Source: Labilibaculum filiforme (lineage in GTDB: Bacteria; Bacteroidota; Bacteroidia; Bacteroidales; Marinifilaceae). From it: a stretch of DNA of 64,000 bases. Made by a program: the position numbers and the translations under genes. Shown here piece by piece: positions 15,968 to 24,444 of this stretch (position 1 is the first letter of the stretch; every line of letters begins with the position of its first letter). The stretch is taken from the NCBI RefSeq assembly GCF_002843315.1, contig NZ_MVDD01000011.1, positions 1 to 64,000 of the forward strand. The letters run 5' to 3'. Under the pieces are notes generated by a model. That model did no database searches. It had not been told where the DNA came from and saw only the letters and a list, made by a program, of their open reading frames with translations.

Positions 15968-18238
15968 ATGGCAAAAAGTAAATTGACTCAGGTAGCTATT
16001 TATGGAAAAGGAGGAATTGGTAAATCGACTATTTCAGCCAATGTTTCAGCTGCTCTTGCTGCATGCAACAAGAAAATTTTGCAAGTGGGTTGCGACCCTA
16101 AGCACGATTCTACACGTTTATTAATGAACGGGCGAAATATTACAACTGCCTTAGATTATTTGAAAGCTACCGAACCCAATGATTACAATTTAAACGATAT
16201 CGTATTCCATGGATATCGTGATGTTGCTTGCGTTGAAGCAGGTGGACCAGAGCCTGGGGTGGGTTGTGCGGGTAGAGGTATTATCAGCACCTTTAAATTG
16301 TTAGAAGATCTGGGAATAAAAGAAATAAACTTCGATTATACGATTTATGATGTTTTGGGCGATGTGGTGTGTGGTGGTTTTGCAGTACCTATTCGTCGGG
16401 AGTATGCTGATCGAATTTATGTGGTCACTTCGGGTGAATACATGTCGATTTATGCAGCGAATAATATTTTAAAAGGAATTAAAAATTACGATCACGGCAA
16501 AAAGAGGATTGGAGGAATTATCTTTAATCAGAGAGGTGTTGCAGATGAGGAGGGAAGAGTTCAACGTTTTGCCAAAGCAGTAAATTTGCCAATATGCGTA
16601 AATATACCTCGCAGCGACGAATTTGCGATTGCTGAACAGGAAGGAATGACTTTAACTGAGCGTTTCCCTCATTCTTCTATGAGAGAGAAATTTGAGCAGT
16701 TAGCAGGTCTAATAATTGAAAATGGAGAGCTTTATGGAGCTAATCCGTTAGAAGATATCGATTTGGAAGAAACGGTTTTAGGCTTTAAAGTTAAAGATTC
16801 TAACTGTCGAAACGAGAAAGAAAAAGCAGGTGTAAATGATAAGAATAAGACGGTAGAATCTGACAGTGTAAAATTAGATCATAGTACTGCTAATGAGAGG
16901 TTTAATCGTAAAATAGTTGAAAAAAAAGATCCTAAAAGTTTTATTTCTAAGAGCCTTTTGTATCGAGAGCCTTTGCATGGATGTGCCTATAATGGAAGTA
17001 TCGGAGTTAGTATACAGGTAACCGATGCCATAAGTTTATCTCATGGCCCGGCAAGTTGTGCTCATATGGCAAATAATGCAGTTACCAGTATTGGACGTAG
17101 AGCTATGTTTGAGAGAGGAGCAGTGTTGACATCAAATATTATTCCTCCCTTACAAAGTACCGATATGGATGAGAGTGTGATGGTTTTTGGAGGGATGGAT
17201 CTATTGCGCAAAAAAGTAGAAAAATGTTTGAAAGAAAAACCTGCAGCATTAATTATTACTACATCTTGTACTCCCGGAATTAGTGGTGATGATTTAGATC
17301 ATATTCTTCAAATGGGGACAGAGGAATGTCCTATTATTCCAATTAAAGCCGATGGGGATATGGCTGGAGATTATTTGCAAGGTGTAATCATGTCTCATCT
17401 GGAAATTGCGCGTTATCTGATTGATAAAAAAGTAAAGCCAGTTGGAAATAAGGTTAATATTATTGGAGAACGTTCTGTTGGGCGAAATGCAGAAAACAAT
17501 CACAAAATAGTGGAAGAGTTAATTTCTTCTTTAGGCTTAGAGATTAACTGTCGATTTATAAAGAATACAACAGTTGAAAATATAAAAAACTTACTGCTTG
17601 CTGATTACAACATTCTTGCAATGGATGATTATATGGGTAGAATGTTGAAAGATTTTCTGGAGAATGAATATGGTGCTAAATTTTTCCCTCATCGTTTACC
17701 GGTTGGTTTTTATGAAACAAAACAATGGTTACAGGGATTGGCTTCCTTGTATCAAAAAGAGGATGTTTTGACAGATATGTTACTTGCTAAGGAGGATGAA
17801 TTTACAAGAAGGTTGAATGAACTTAAGCCTTATTTGAAAGGAAAGAAAATATTGATAGTCATGTATATGAGAAATATTGATTGGTTGTTGGAAACTATTT
17901 TTGCCCTGGAAATGGAAGTGATTCAAGTTAATATTATCAATTCATGTATGGATGATCGTTTTCTGTCGAGATATTTAGATAGAGTGAAATTGGTCGAGAA
18001 TTATGAGTTTGTGAATGAGGGTGAGGAGCTTGCAGAATTGCAACCAGACATTTTACTAACCAATTACAATACAACAGTAATTAAAGGAGATTTCTTTTGC
18101 GATACTATACCTTATAATCCGGGTTGTGGATTTTTTAGTGGGCTAGATTTGGCAAGTCGATGGAAAGAGATATTTAATAAAAACATTAAAGAAAGCTGGA
18201 AAAATGATAGAGAGCACTTTACCAAATATTTTGCCTGA
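15968..18238 (+). CDS. Fused NifH-like Fe protein and NifD-like catalytic subunit (nitrogenase superfamily)
   Basis: This 756-residue fusion has an Fe-protein domain (about 1-275) with P-loop GKGGIGKST (13-21), cluster cysteines C100 ('GVGCAGRG') and C135 ('DVVCGGF'), and Arg103. A charged linker spans about 275-330. The NifD-like domain carries C339 ('LHGCAY'), C364 ('GPASCAH') and C434 ('TTSCTPGISGDD'), the positions of the three NifD P-cluster cysteines. By hand alignment the FeMo-cofactor ligand positions are Met552 (Cys in NifD) and probably an Asp (His in NifD), so nitrogen fixation is unlikely. The cysteine pattern is closest to the dark-operative chlorophyll reductases. A GTG at 15926 is an alternative start, seven bases after the lipoprotein gene. 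The reaction is unknown. Confidence 0.92.
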   Translation: MAKSKLTQVAIYGKGGIGKSTISANVSAALAACNKKILQVGCDPKHDSTRLLMNGRNITTALDYLKATEPNDYNLNDIVFHGYRDVACVEAGGPEPGVGCAGRGIISTFKLLEDLGIKEINFDYTIYDVLGDVVCGGFAVPIRREYADRIYVVTSGEYMSIYAANNILKGIKNYDHGKKRIGGIIFNQRGVADEEGRVQRFAKAVNLPICVNIPRSDEFAIAEQEGMTLTERFPHSSMREKFEQLAGLIIENGELYGANPLEDIDLEETVLGFKVKDSNCRNEKEKAGVNDKNKTVESDSVKLDHSTANERFNRKIVEKKDPKSFISKSLLYREPLHGCAYNGSIGVSIQVTDAISLSHGPASCAHMANNAVTSIGRRAMFERGAVLTSNIIPPLQSTDMDESVMVFGGMDLLRKKVEKCLKEKPAALIITTSCTPGISGDDLDHILQMGTEECPIIPIKADGDMAGDYLQGVIMSHLEIARYLIDKKVKPVGNKVNIIGERSVGRNAENNHKIVEELISSLGLEINCRFIKNTTVENIKNLLLADYNILAMDDYMGRMLKDFLENEYGAKFFPHRLPVGFYETKQWLQGLASLYQKEDVLTDMLLAKEDEFTRRLNELKPYLKGKKILIVMYMRNIDWLLETIFALEMEVIQVNIINSCMDDRFLSRYLDRVKLVENYEFVNEGEELAELQPDILLTNYNTTVIKGDFFCDTIPYNPGCGFFSGLDLASRWKEIFNKNIKESWKNDREHFTKYFA

Positions 18239-19508
18239 TGCCTTTTCAGGTGCATTGTTCGCTCTGGAGGGAATAAAAGACAGTCTTGTAGTATTAAATG
18301 GACCTACTGGTTGTAAATTTTATCATGCAGCAGTTTCTGGCGATCAATTAATTCGAGGATTCTCCTATGATCCGGTGACGAATCCAGAACGATATTATTT
18401 CAGACAAAATAGAATTCCCTGTACTTTTTTAGATGATCATGACTTTGTATATGGAGCGACTAAAAAGCTGGAAGCTATTCTGGAGTTTATTCGTAATGAT
18501 CAATTCGAATATTTGGCAATTGTCAACTCTCCGGGAGCAGCCTTAATTGGAGATGATTTGGAAAGTTTTTTTAGAAATGCTTATCCCGATATGCCGGGAA
18601 TCACAATAGAAAATACTGGATTCTCAGAGGCTTTTTCTAAAGGGTATTCCGATACGTTCTTAAAGATTCTTCAAAGCATAAAGCCTGTTGGAGAGTTGGT
18701 TAAAGAGAAAAAAACAGTCAATTTGTTAGGAGTCTCAATTTATCACAAATATTTTGAAGGTGATATTTTAGAAATGAAGCGCCTGTTAAATTTATGTGGC
18801 ATAAAAGTTAAAACAAGCATGTTGGCTGGTGATTCAACCGAACAATTAAGCCGGTTTACTGAAGCTGAACTCAATATCGTTTTACAGCCGGAATATGGAA
18901 AGCGAGCTGCACAATGGATGGAAAAAGAGTTTGGAATTCCTTATATAGAAATGGAAACGGGAATGTGTATTGGTTTCGATGCTTGTGAAAACTTTCTGCA
19001 AGAAGTTTGTAATTGCTTATTATGTGATGTTTCGCCTGCAATTAAAGATGTTATGCATGCAAGAGCCAGAGCTTTTGCCAATTTGTACAGTTTTAATTCG
19101 TTAACAGGCTTGCCGAAAGGTGCTTATTTTTCTATCAAAGCAGAAGCATCAATGGCCTATGCATTTACCCATTTTATGCATTCTTATTTGGGTATGATCC
19201 CGGAAAAAATAGAGTTTATTCCGGCTGATAGGAATGGAGATTATGAGGAAAAATTGAATCGATTTTTAGAAGCTAACGGATTGAGGAATAGTATAGGAAA
19301 ACTCGAGAATATCGAATTATCTTCTCTCGTATTAGCTGATGCAAACACTATTGCTCAAGTTCAGTTAACCCGTAATTCTTTATTTGGAATAGAAATTTCA
19401 CTGCCAAGTTTTGGGTATGTACACGTACTTCCAAAAACATTTATTGGAAGTAATGGTTCTTTGTATTTGCTTGAACAGTTGTTGAATGGACTTAAGTTTG
19501 TAAGTTAA
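18204..19508 (+). CDS. NifK/BchB-like partner subunit of the nitrogenase-like reductase
   Basis: This 434-residue protein of the nitrogenase component 1 fold starts 35 bases inside the preceding gene, implying translational coupling and a joint complex. C37 in 'GPTGCKF' corresponds to NifK Cys95. C73 ('IPCTFLDDHDFVYGA') matches the 'PVSC..DSMTEDAAVFGG' region of NifK. The third P-cluster position is Ser-Pro ('VNSPGAALIGDD') and the first is absent. One ligand here plus three in the NifD-like partner could hold a single bridging [4Fe-4S] cluster, as in BchN-BchB. No terminator follows directly; the next promoter element is at 19585. The family is firm, the substrate unknown. Confidence 0.88.
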   Translation: MIESTLPNILPDAFSGALFALEGIKDSLVVLNGPTGCKFYHAAVSGDQLIRGFSYDPVTNPERYYFRQNRIPCTFLDDHDFVYGATKKLEAILEFIRNDQFEYLAIVNSPGAALIGDDLESFFRNAYPDMPGITIENTGFSEAFSKGYSDTFLKILQSIKPVGELVKEKKTVNLLGVSIYHKYFEGDILEMKRLLNLCGIKVKTSMLAGDSTEQLSRFTEAELNIVLQPEYGKRAAQWMEKEFGIPYIEMETGMCIGFDACENFLQEVCNCLLCDVSPAIKDVMHARARAFANLYSFNSLTGLPKGAYFSIKAEASMAYAFTHFMHSYLGMIPEKIEFIPADRNGDYEEKLNRFLEANGLRNSIGKLENIELSSLVLADANTIAQVQLTRNSLFGIEISLPSFGYVHVLPKTFIGSNGSLYLLEQLLNGLKFVS

Positions 19509-19584
19509 ATTCTGTTCGAAAAAAAAATCTTATCGTTAGGAGGAATAAAATGATATAAAAAGGAATGCGCTGTAAAAATTTATT

Positions 19585-19592
19585 TATTTTTG
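19585..19592 (+). promoter_or_regulatory. Putative -7 element for riboswitch 3 transcript
   Basis: TATTTTTG is a perfect TAnnTTTG match about 45 bases before the riboswitch core. A -33 TTG is not evident. Confidence 0.5.
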
Positions 19593-19631
19593 CACCGCAT
19601 TTGGTATTTCATTTCTCATAATCGAGAATGA

Positions 19632-19820
19632 AATGAAAAGGGAATTCGGTGAAAATCCGAGACTATACCCGTAGCTGTAAGTTCTAAAAAAAGCTTTTTG
19701 AAAGACCTATGCCACTGTTCCAATTTTGGAATGGGAAGGCCTCAAAAAGTAGAACAAGTCAGAAGACCTGCCTTTGCAATCAATTTTAAGTCATTGCTTT
19801 CGGGAAAAAGAGCAAGTGAA
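19632..19820 (+). promoter_or_regulatory. Cobalamin riboswitch 3 (controls the first TonB receptor)
   Basis: Blocks seen are 'gggaattcggtgaaaatccg', 'ctatacccgtagctgtaag', 'gccactgttcc', 'aatgggaagg' and the B12 box 'caagtcagaagacctgcc' (19755-19772). The CCCG in L5 can pair with CGGG in the downstream hairpin loop (about 19801-19804; stem ttgct/agcaa). Confidence 0.95.
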
Positions 19821-19953
19821 CGAAAACTTTATCAACATTGATACAAGGATTGATCTGCCATAACTGGTTCGGTATGTTTTGTTGCAAAATTTTTCTGTGA
19901 GCTCCCTGTTTGCATTGCATTCGTTAAACTTATTTCATTTTATTCTTAAAAAC

Positions 19954-22077
19954 ATGAAAAGAACATTTTTAACGGCTTTTGCATTGCTATCATTATTTAA
20001 TTCTGCAGTAAAAGCTGATGAGATTCCAAAATCAACCGAAGATAAAACGGTTGTGAAACACCTCGATTTATCCGAAGTTCAAATTAATGCATCGCGTGTA
20101 AATGCCAAAATGAAAGATCTTCCTCAGAAGGTGGAGGTTATTACAAGAAGAATGATTGAGGCAACTCCCGCTGTTGATATGGGAGAATTGCTAAAAAAGA
20201 CTTCGGGTGTTGATATCATTCAATATCCAGGTATTTCTTCGGCAGTTAGTATGAGAGGTTTCGCTCCATCTACATCCAACAAATACAATGTAATTTTAAT
20301 TGATGGTAGGCCTGCTGGAACCACAAATATTGCAACAATCGATTTATCGAATGTAGAGCGGGTTGAAATTCTAAAGGGCCCTTTTTCTGCTCAATATGGC
20401 TCTTCGGCTATGGCTGGAGTAATCAATATTGTTACGAAAGAAAGCACGCAAAACATTTCTGGAAATGCAAGTGTTTCTTACGGAAGCTTCGAAAAGTATA
20501 CTGCAAATTTGAGTGTTGGTGGGGCATTATCAGAGTCGATGGATTTTGATGTGAGCTACAACTACCAAAAGCAAGGAGCCGATTATAAAATCGGGGAAAA
20601 GAATCTTCTGGGAAAAAGTGACGCCGAAGCCATATTAGATCCATCTACTTACGGAGAGAAAATGGAGCATTCTCAATTCGAAAGACAGAATGCAAGTGCT
20701 CGTTTAGGTTTTATTTTAGACGAAAACTGGAAAATCAATATCCATCAGTCTGTTTTTATAGCCAATGATGTCGAAACTCCAGGTTCCTTTTGGCATGTGT
20801 ATGGGATGAATTCAAAAGATATGAATACATATACAACAAGTGCCGATGTACTGGGAAAAATAGGAAATCATAACTTAAGTTTGTCTCCTTTTCATAGTAA
20901 AGAGGAGTCAACTTCATTCAACTCTAAATATGGAGATACAGAAAGTATTCATAAGAACTACGGCTTTATTCTTCAGGATGCGTTTAAAGTTGGAGATCAT
21001 TCTTTTGCTTTTGGTATCGATAATAAAAACGATGTATTTGAAAGCAATAAATGGACTACCACGGGTGATGTTATCGCGCCTTCTACTCCGAAATATAAAA
21101 ATGTAGCAACGGGTATTTATGGTCAAATTAATACAAATACTTTAGAGGGTAAATTGAATATCGCCATAGGAGCAAGGTACGATTTGGTAAAATTAAATCT
21201 GGAAGCAGATCATCTGTTAGGAAATGAAGCGAGTTCAGAGGAATACAACGTGTTTACACAAAATATTGGGGTGAAATATGAACTTCTAGAGGGTTTAGCT
21301 CTGCATTCAAGTTGGGGAAATGCATTTTATGCTCCTGATGCATTTCAAAAGGCAGGTTTGTATACAAGTGCTTATGGAACGACTAAAGGAAATCCAAACT
21401 TAAAAAATGAAGAGAGTAATACTTTTGATCTTGGCTTTGAATATCAAAATTTTGCCAAGGGTTTTAATTTTGATTTCACTTATTTTAAAACACATCATAA
21501 GAACATGATTGTCAGATTTTCTGAAGATCCAGATGGTACCGCATACAATGGAGATGAGTACATTACATTTAAGAATGCAAATTTTGCCGATATGGATGGT
21601 ATCGAAATTCAAGCATCTTACGATTTTGGCGCTTTGGTTGATTATAATTATTCACTGAAGCTATATGCAAATTATACCCATATTATAGATGCTATGGTAA
21701 CCGAGCGAGAGAAACAAACCGATGGAACTTATAAAAATAAAGAAAGTTCGATGAGATATGTTCGCGATAACAATGCCAATTTTGGAATTGACTTTGACAA
21801 TTTAAATGGATTTTCGACCCGTTTAAATGCTCGTTATATTGGGCATCGTTACGAAGACAATTGGTATACCCATTATCCAGTTCGAACTAATGTTACCGAA
21901 AAAGTTCTTCGTCATCCTGTTTCAATGGTTTTTGACTATTCAGCAAATTATACAATCAAAGAGAAGTATAGTCTTGGTTTATCTGTAGATAATTTGCTCG
22001 ATGAAAATTACACCGAGAAAGATGGCTACAATATGCCTGGCAGAACAATAACAGCAAAGTTTAATTATAAGTTTTAA
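19954..22077 (+). CDS. btuB: TonB-dependent outer-membrane receptor, probable corrinoid or tetrapyrrole transporter
   Basis: This 707-residue receptor has a signal peptide (MKRTFLTAFALLSLFNSAVKA), a TonB-box-like segment ('LSEVQINA'), a plug domain (about 45-165, with 'VEILKGPFSAQYGSSAMAG') and a 22-strand barrel ending in 'FNYKF' with a terminal aromatic. I chose the ATG at 19954; an earlier TTG adds a non-signal stretch. It would bring a scarce ligand across the outer membrane with TonB-ExbBD energy. It sits alone behind cobalamin riboswitch 3. Compared with the second receptor in the locus it is longer and has no BtuG-like partner, so the two may take different corrinoids. Ligand identity is inferred from the riboswitch. 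Confidence 0.88.
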   Translation: MKRTFLTAFALLSLFNSAVKADEIPKSTEDKTVVKHLDLSEVQINASRVNAKMKDLPQKVEVITRRMIEATPAVDMGELLKKTSGVDIIQYPGISSAVSMRGFAPSTSNKYNVILIDGRPAGTTNIATIDLSNVERVEILKGPFSAQYGSSAMAGVINIVTKESTQNISGNASVSYGSFEKYTANLSVGGALSESMDFDVSYNYQKQGADYKIGEKNLLGKSDAEAILDPSTYGEKMEHSQFERQNASARLGFILDENWKINIHQSVFIANDVETPGSFWHVYGMNSKDMNTYTTSADVLGKIGNHNLSLSPFHSKEESTSFNSKYGDTESIHKNYGFILQDAFKVGDHSFAFGIDNKNDVFESNKWTTTGDVIAPSTPKYKNVATGIYGQINTNTLEGKLNIAIGARYDLVKLNLEADHLLGNEASSEEYNVFTQNIGVKYELLEGLALHSSWGNAFYAPDAFQKAGLYTSAYGTTKGNPNLKNEESNTFDLGFEYQNFAKGFNFDFTYFKTHHKNMIVRFSEDPDGTAYNGDEYITFKNANFADMDGIEIQASYDFGALVDYNYSLKLYANYTHIIDAMVTEREKQTDGTYKNKESSMRYVRDNNANFGIDFDNLNGFSTRLNARYIGHRYEDNWYTHYPVRTNVTEKVLRHPVSMVFDYSANYTIKEKYSLGLSVDNLLDENYTEKDGYNMPGRTITAKFNYKF

Positions 22078-22095
22078 AAGATTTTTTATGCAGTT

Positions 22096-22131
22096 GAAAA
22101 GGGATGCTCCAGTTTTGGGATGTCCCTTTTC
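22096..22131 (+). terminator. Probable terminator after the first TonB receptor
   Basis: The stem 'gaaaaggga'/'tcccttttc' is extended by ctcc/ggga across small internal loops. The T-tract is short. Confidence 0.6.
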
Positions 22132-22224
22132 TTATGATTATTAATTTGTTGTGTATTGATTTACAAGGTGTTTTAAAATAGGTTCTAAATAAGAGATTAA
22201 GTAATCTGATTTGACTTTTTTTTA

Positions 22225-22232
22225 TATTTTTG
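22225..22232 (+). promoter_or_regulatory. Putative -7 element for riboswitch 4 transcript
   Basis: TATTTTTG matches TAnnTTTG about 45 bases before the riboswitch core, the same arrangement as at riboswitch 3. A TTG lies only 11 bases upstream, which is closer than usual. Confidence 0.5.
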
Positions 22233-22276
22233 CAGAGTAATTGGTTCTCGTGTATCTGATATTTTATCAGGTGGAG

Positions 22277-22456
22277 ATGAAAAGGGAATCCGGTGAGAGT
22301 CCGGAGCTGTTCCCGTAGCTGTAAGCTCAATAAAAAAGCTTTTTCACTGCAATGCCACTGTTCTTGTAAAAGGGAATGGGAAGGCCGAAAAAGTTGAGTA
22401 AGTCAGAAGACCTGCCAATGCAAACTTAATTTTCAAAACATTCGGAGAAGATGTTT
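22277..22456 (+). promoter_or_regulatory. Cobalamin riboswitch 4 (controls the BtuB/BtuG-like pair)
   Basis: Blocks seen are 'gggaatccggtgagagtccg', 'gctgttcccgtagctgtaag', 'gccactgttc', 'aatgggaagg' and the B12 box 'taagtcagaagacctgcc' (22399-22416). A hairpin aacat/atgtt with loop 'tcggagaag' (about 22436-22454) holds the L13 position. Its match to L5 is weaker than in riboswitch 1. Confidence 0.95.
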
Positions 22457-22523
22457 GGAAGACGATCGAATTATCTATTTCTTTTGCTCTGTCCTTGTGT
22501 TTTCTTCTTTATCAAATAGTAAG

Positions 22524-24434
22524 ATGAAGTTGAAATTTGTATTTGTGCTGTTAGGAAGCTTTTTAAGCTTGTATGGTAGTGGTCAAACACTTGGGATTGA
22601 TACGATTCATATCGAATCGGTTGATATTGTAGCGCCACGATTACAGCATTTTTCTGCCACCGAAAAAACAGTTCAAATTGATTCTATTCTTATTCAGAGA
22701 TACGACGGAAAAGATTTATCTAATTTACTCCAGAAAACATCTTTGGTAAATGTATCGTCCAATGGTGCTTTTGGAGGGCTTGCCACGGTCGGAATGCGTG
22801 GTGCTTCGGGTACTCATACATCTGTAAATTGGAATGGAATTCCGGTTAATTCTTTAACAACAGGATCTGCCGATTTATCATTAATAAATGCTGGTTCTTT
22901 CGATGAAGTTCAGGTAATTTATGGTGCTGTAGGATCTTTGTATGGTTCCGGAACTTTGGGGGGAGCTATTGAGTTGTCGAATTCTCCAGATTGGAAGAAA
23001 AAATCTACTTTGGGAATAATGTCTGAAGTGGGAAGTTTCTCAAACACGAAAACAAAACTTTATGGGAAGTATTCCAATAATTGGATTTCCTATTCAGGTC
23101 AGGCATTTTTTCAATATGGAAAGAATGATTTTTCGTACACCGATTTTCATGATTTTGGTTCTCCTACCGAGCGATTAAATAACAATGAGAACAGAGCCTT
23201 CGGAACTATTCAGGACATGCATTTAAAAATAAACGAACATTATATCGATTTAGGGGTTTGGTATCAGGTGAAAGAAAAAAATATTGCCGGTTTAATGGGA
23301 ATTGGCGATCCGGTTAGTTTTCAAAAGCAAAGAGATTCTTCCTTTAAAGCTTACGTAGGGTGGAAGAAGCTGATTGGTAAATTCCGACTGGAAGTCAAAT
23401 CAGCCTATTTGTCGGATTATTTGAAATATACCGATAGAGGTAGCGCTACAAATACCGGATACAAAATATTTTCGGAAATAGAATCAAAACGATGGTTGAA
23501 CGATGCCAATTTAAGGTACTATTTAACGGATAAATTGAGCGTTGATGTTAACGGAAAGTACAATTGGTTAAAGGGAATTACGAACAATTACCAAGGCGAT
23601 ATCATTGAAAATGAATCGAGATTAACTTTAGCGACTAAGTATTCTCCATCAATCGGAACCTTTATTTTTACCTATGGTAAAGAATGGAATTCGGAGGTGA
23701 ACCCACCAGAAATGTATTCTTTTAGCTCTTTGTTTCATCTCGCACCTCATGTTTTAAACTTCCGAGCGAAAGGATCCACTCATTACAGAAGACCAACATT
23801 TAATGAGCGATACTGGAATAATGCGGGTAATCTCGATTTAAAATCGGAGAATGGCTGGAATTATGAATTAGGTTTGGTAATGTTGCCACAAAAGACATTA
23901 GGTGGCAGTCTTTCTGTTGATTTGAATGCATATAAAGCTTTAAATGATGATTTAATTGCTTGGCAACCAGAATCAGGAACAATTTGGAAACCGATGAATA
24001 TTGGAAAAACTGTTATTCAGGGATTCGATATAGAGGCGAATCATGTTAAAAATATTAGAAAAAATAGTCTTCATACTTCCTTAAAGTATGCTTATAACGA
24101 CTCCTATAATAACGATAAAGAAAGTGAGGAGTACAAAGAAACATTAGCTTACCGTCCTCATCATCTAGTGAAATTTTCTTCCGATTATTTATGTGGAAGG
24201 TGGGATATTGGAGCCTTGGGAACGCTGCGTTCCAATACCAATACTTGGGAAGGCGATCAGGTAGATGGAAATTTGCTTATTGATTTAAATGGAGCTTATC
24301 GTTTCGATACCAAATTTGCAAAAATTAAACTAACGGGAAGAGTAGAAAATCTGTTGGATGAATCATATGAAATTGTTAGGTTTTACCCCATGCCTGGCAG
24401 AGCATATTATTTTGGGGTGAATGTAATTTTTTAA
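22524..24434 (+). CDS. btuB: TonB-dependent outer-membrane cobalamin receptor, BtuB-like
   Basis: This 636-residue receptor has a signal peptide (MKLKFVFVLLGSFLSLYGSGQ), a plug domain with 'LLQKTSLVNVSSNG' and 'GAVGSLYGSGTLGGAIELS', and a barrel ending in 'YYFGVNVIF'. The length is in the range of BtuB (about 600-650). It is followed eleven bases later by a BtuG-like propeller lipoprotein, an arrangement known from Bacteroides BtuB-BtuG pairs, which form a surface complex with very high cobalamin affinity. The ATG at 22524 gives a clean signal peptide; the upstream TTG does not. It is controlled by riboswitch 4. Corrinoid uptake is well supported by context. Confidence 0.9.
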   Translation: MKLKFVFVLLGSFLSLYGSGQTLGIDTIHIESVDIVAPRLQHFSATEKTVQIDSILIQRYDGKDLSNLLQKTSLVNVSSNGAFGGLATVGMRGASGTHTSVNWNGIPVNSLTTGSADLSLINAGSFDEVQVIYGAVGSLYGSGTLGGAIELSNSPDWKKKSTLGIMSEVGSFSNTKTKLYGKYSNNWISYSGQAFFQYGKNDFSYTDFHDFGSPTERLNNNENRAFGTIQDMHLKINEHYIDLGVWYQVKEKNIAGLMGIGDPVSFQKQRDSSFKAYVGWKKLIGKFRLEVKSAYLSDYLKYTDRGSATNTGYKIFSEIESKRWLNDANLRYYLTDKLSVDVNGKYNWLKGITNNYQGDIIENESRLTLATKYSPSIGTFIFTYGKEWNSEVNPPEMYSFSSLFHLAPHVLNFRAKGSTHYRRPTFNERYWNNAGNLDLKSENGWNYELGLVMLPQKTLGGSLSVDLNAYKALNDDLIAWQPESGTIWKPMNIGKTVIQGFDIEANHVKNIRKNSLHTSLKYAYNDSYNNDKESEEYKETLAYRPHHLVKFSSDYLCGRWDIGALGTLRSNTNTWEGDQVDGNLLIDLNGAYRFDTKFAKIKLTGRVENLLDESYEIVRFYPMPGRAYYFGVNVIF

Positions 24435-24444
24435 TACTAAAAAT

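Noticed and set aside
15968-19508. Nitrogen fixation genes
   Set aside because: Both FeMo-cofactor ligand positions appear replaced, the NifK-like part lacks two of three P-cluster cysteines, and no nifB, nifE or nifN-like gene is nearby.
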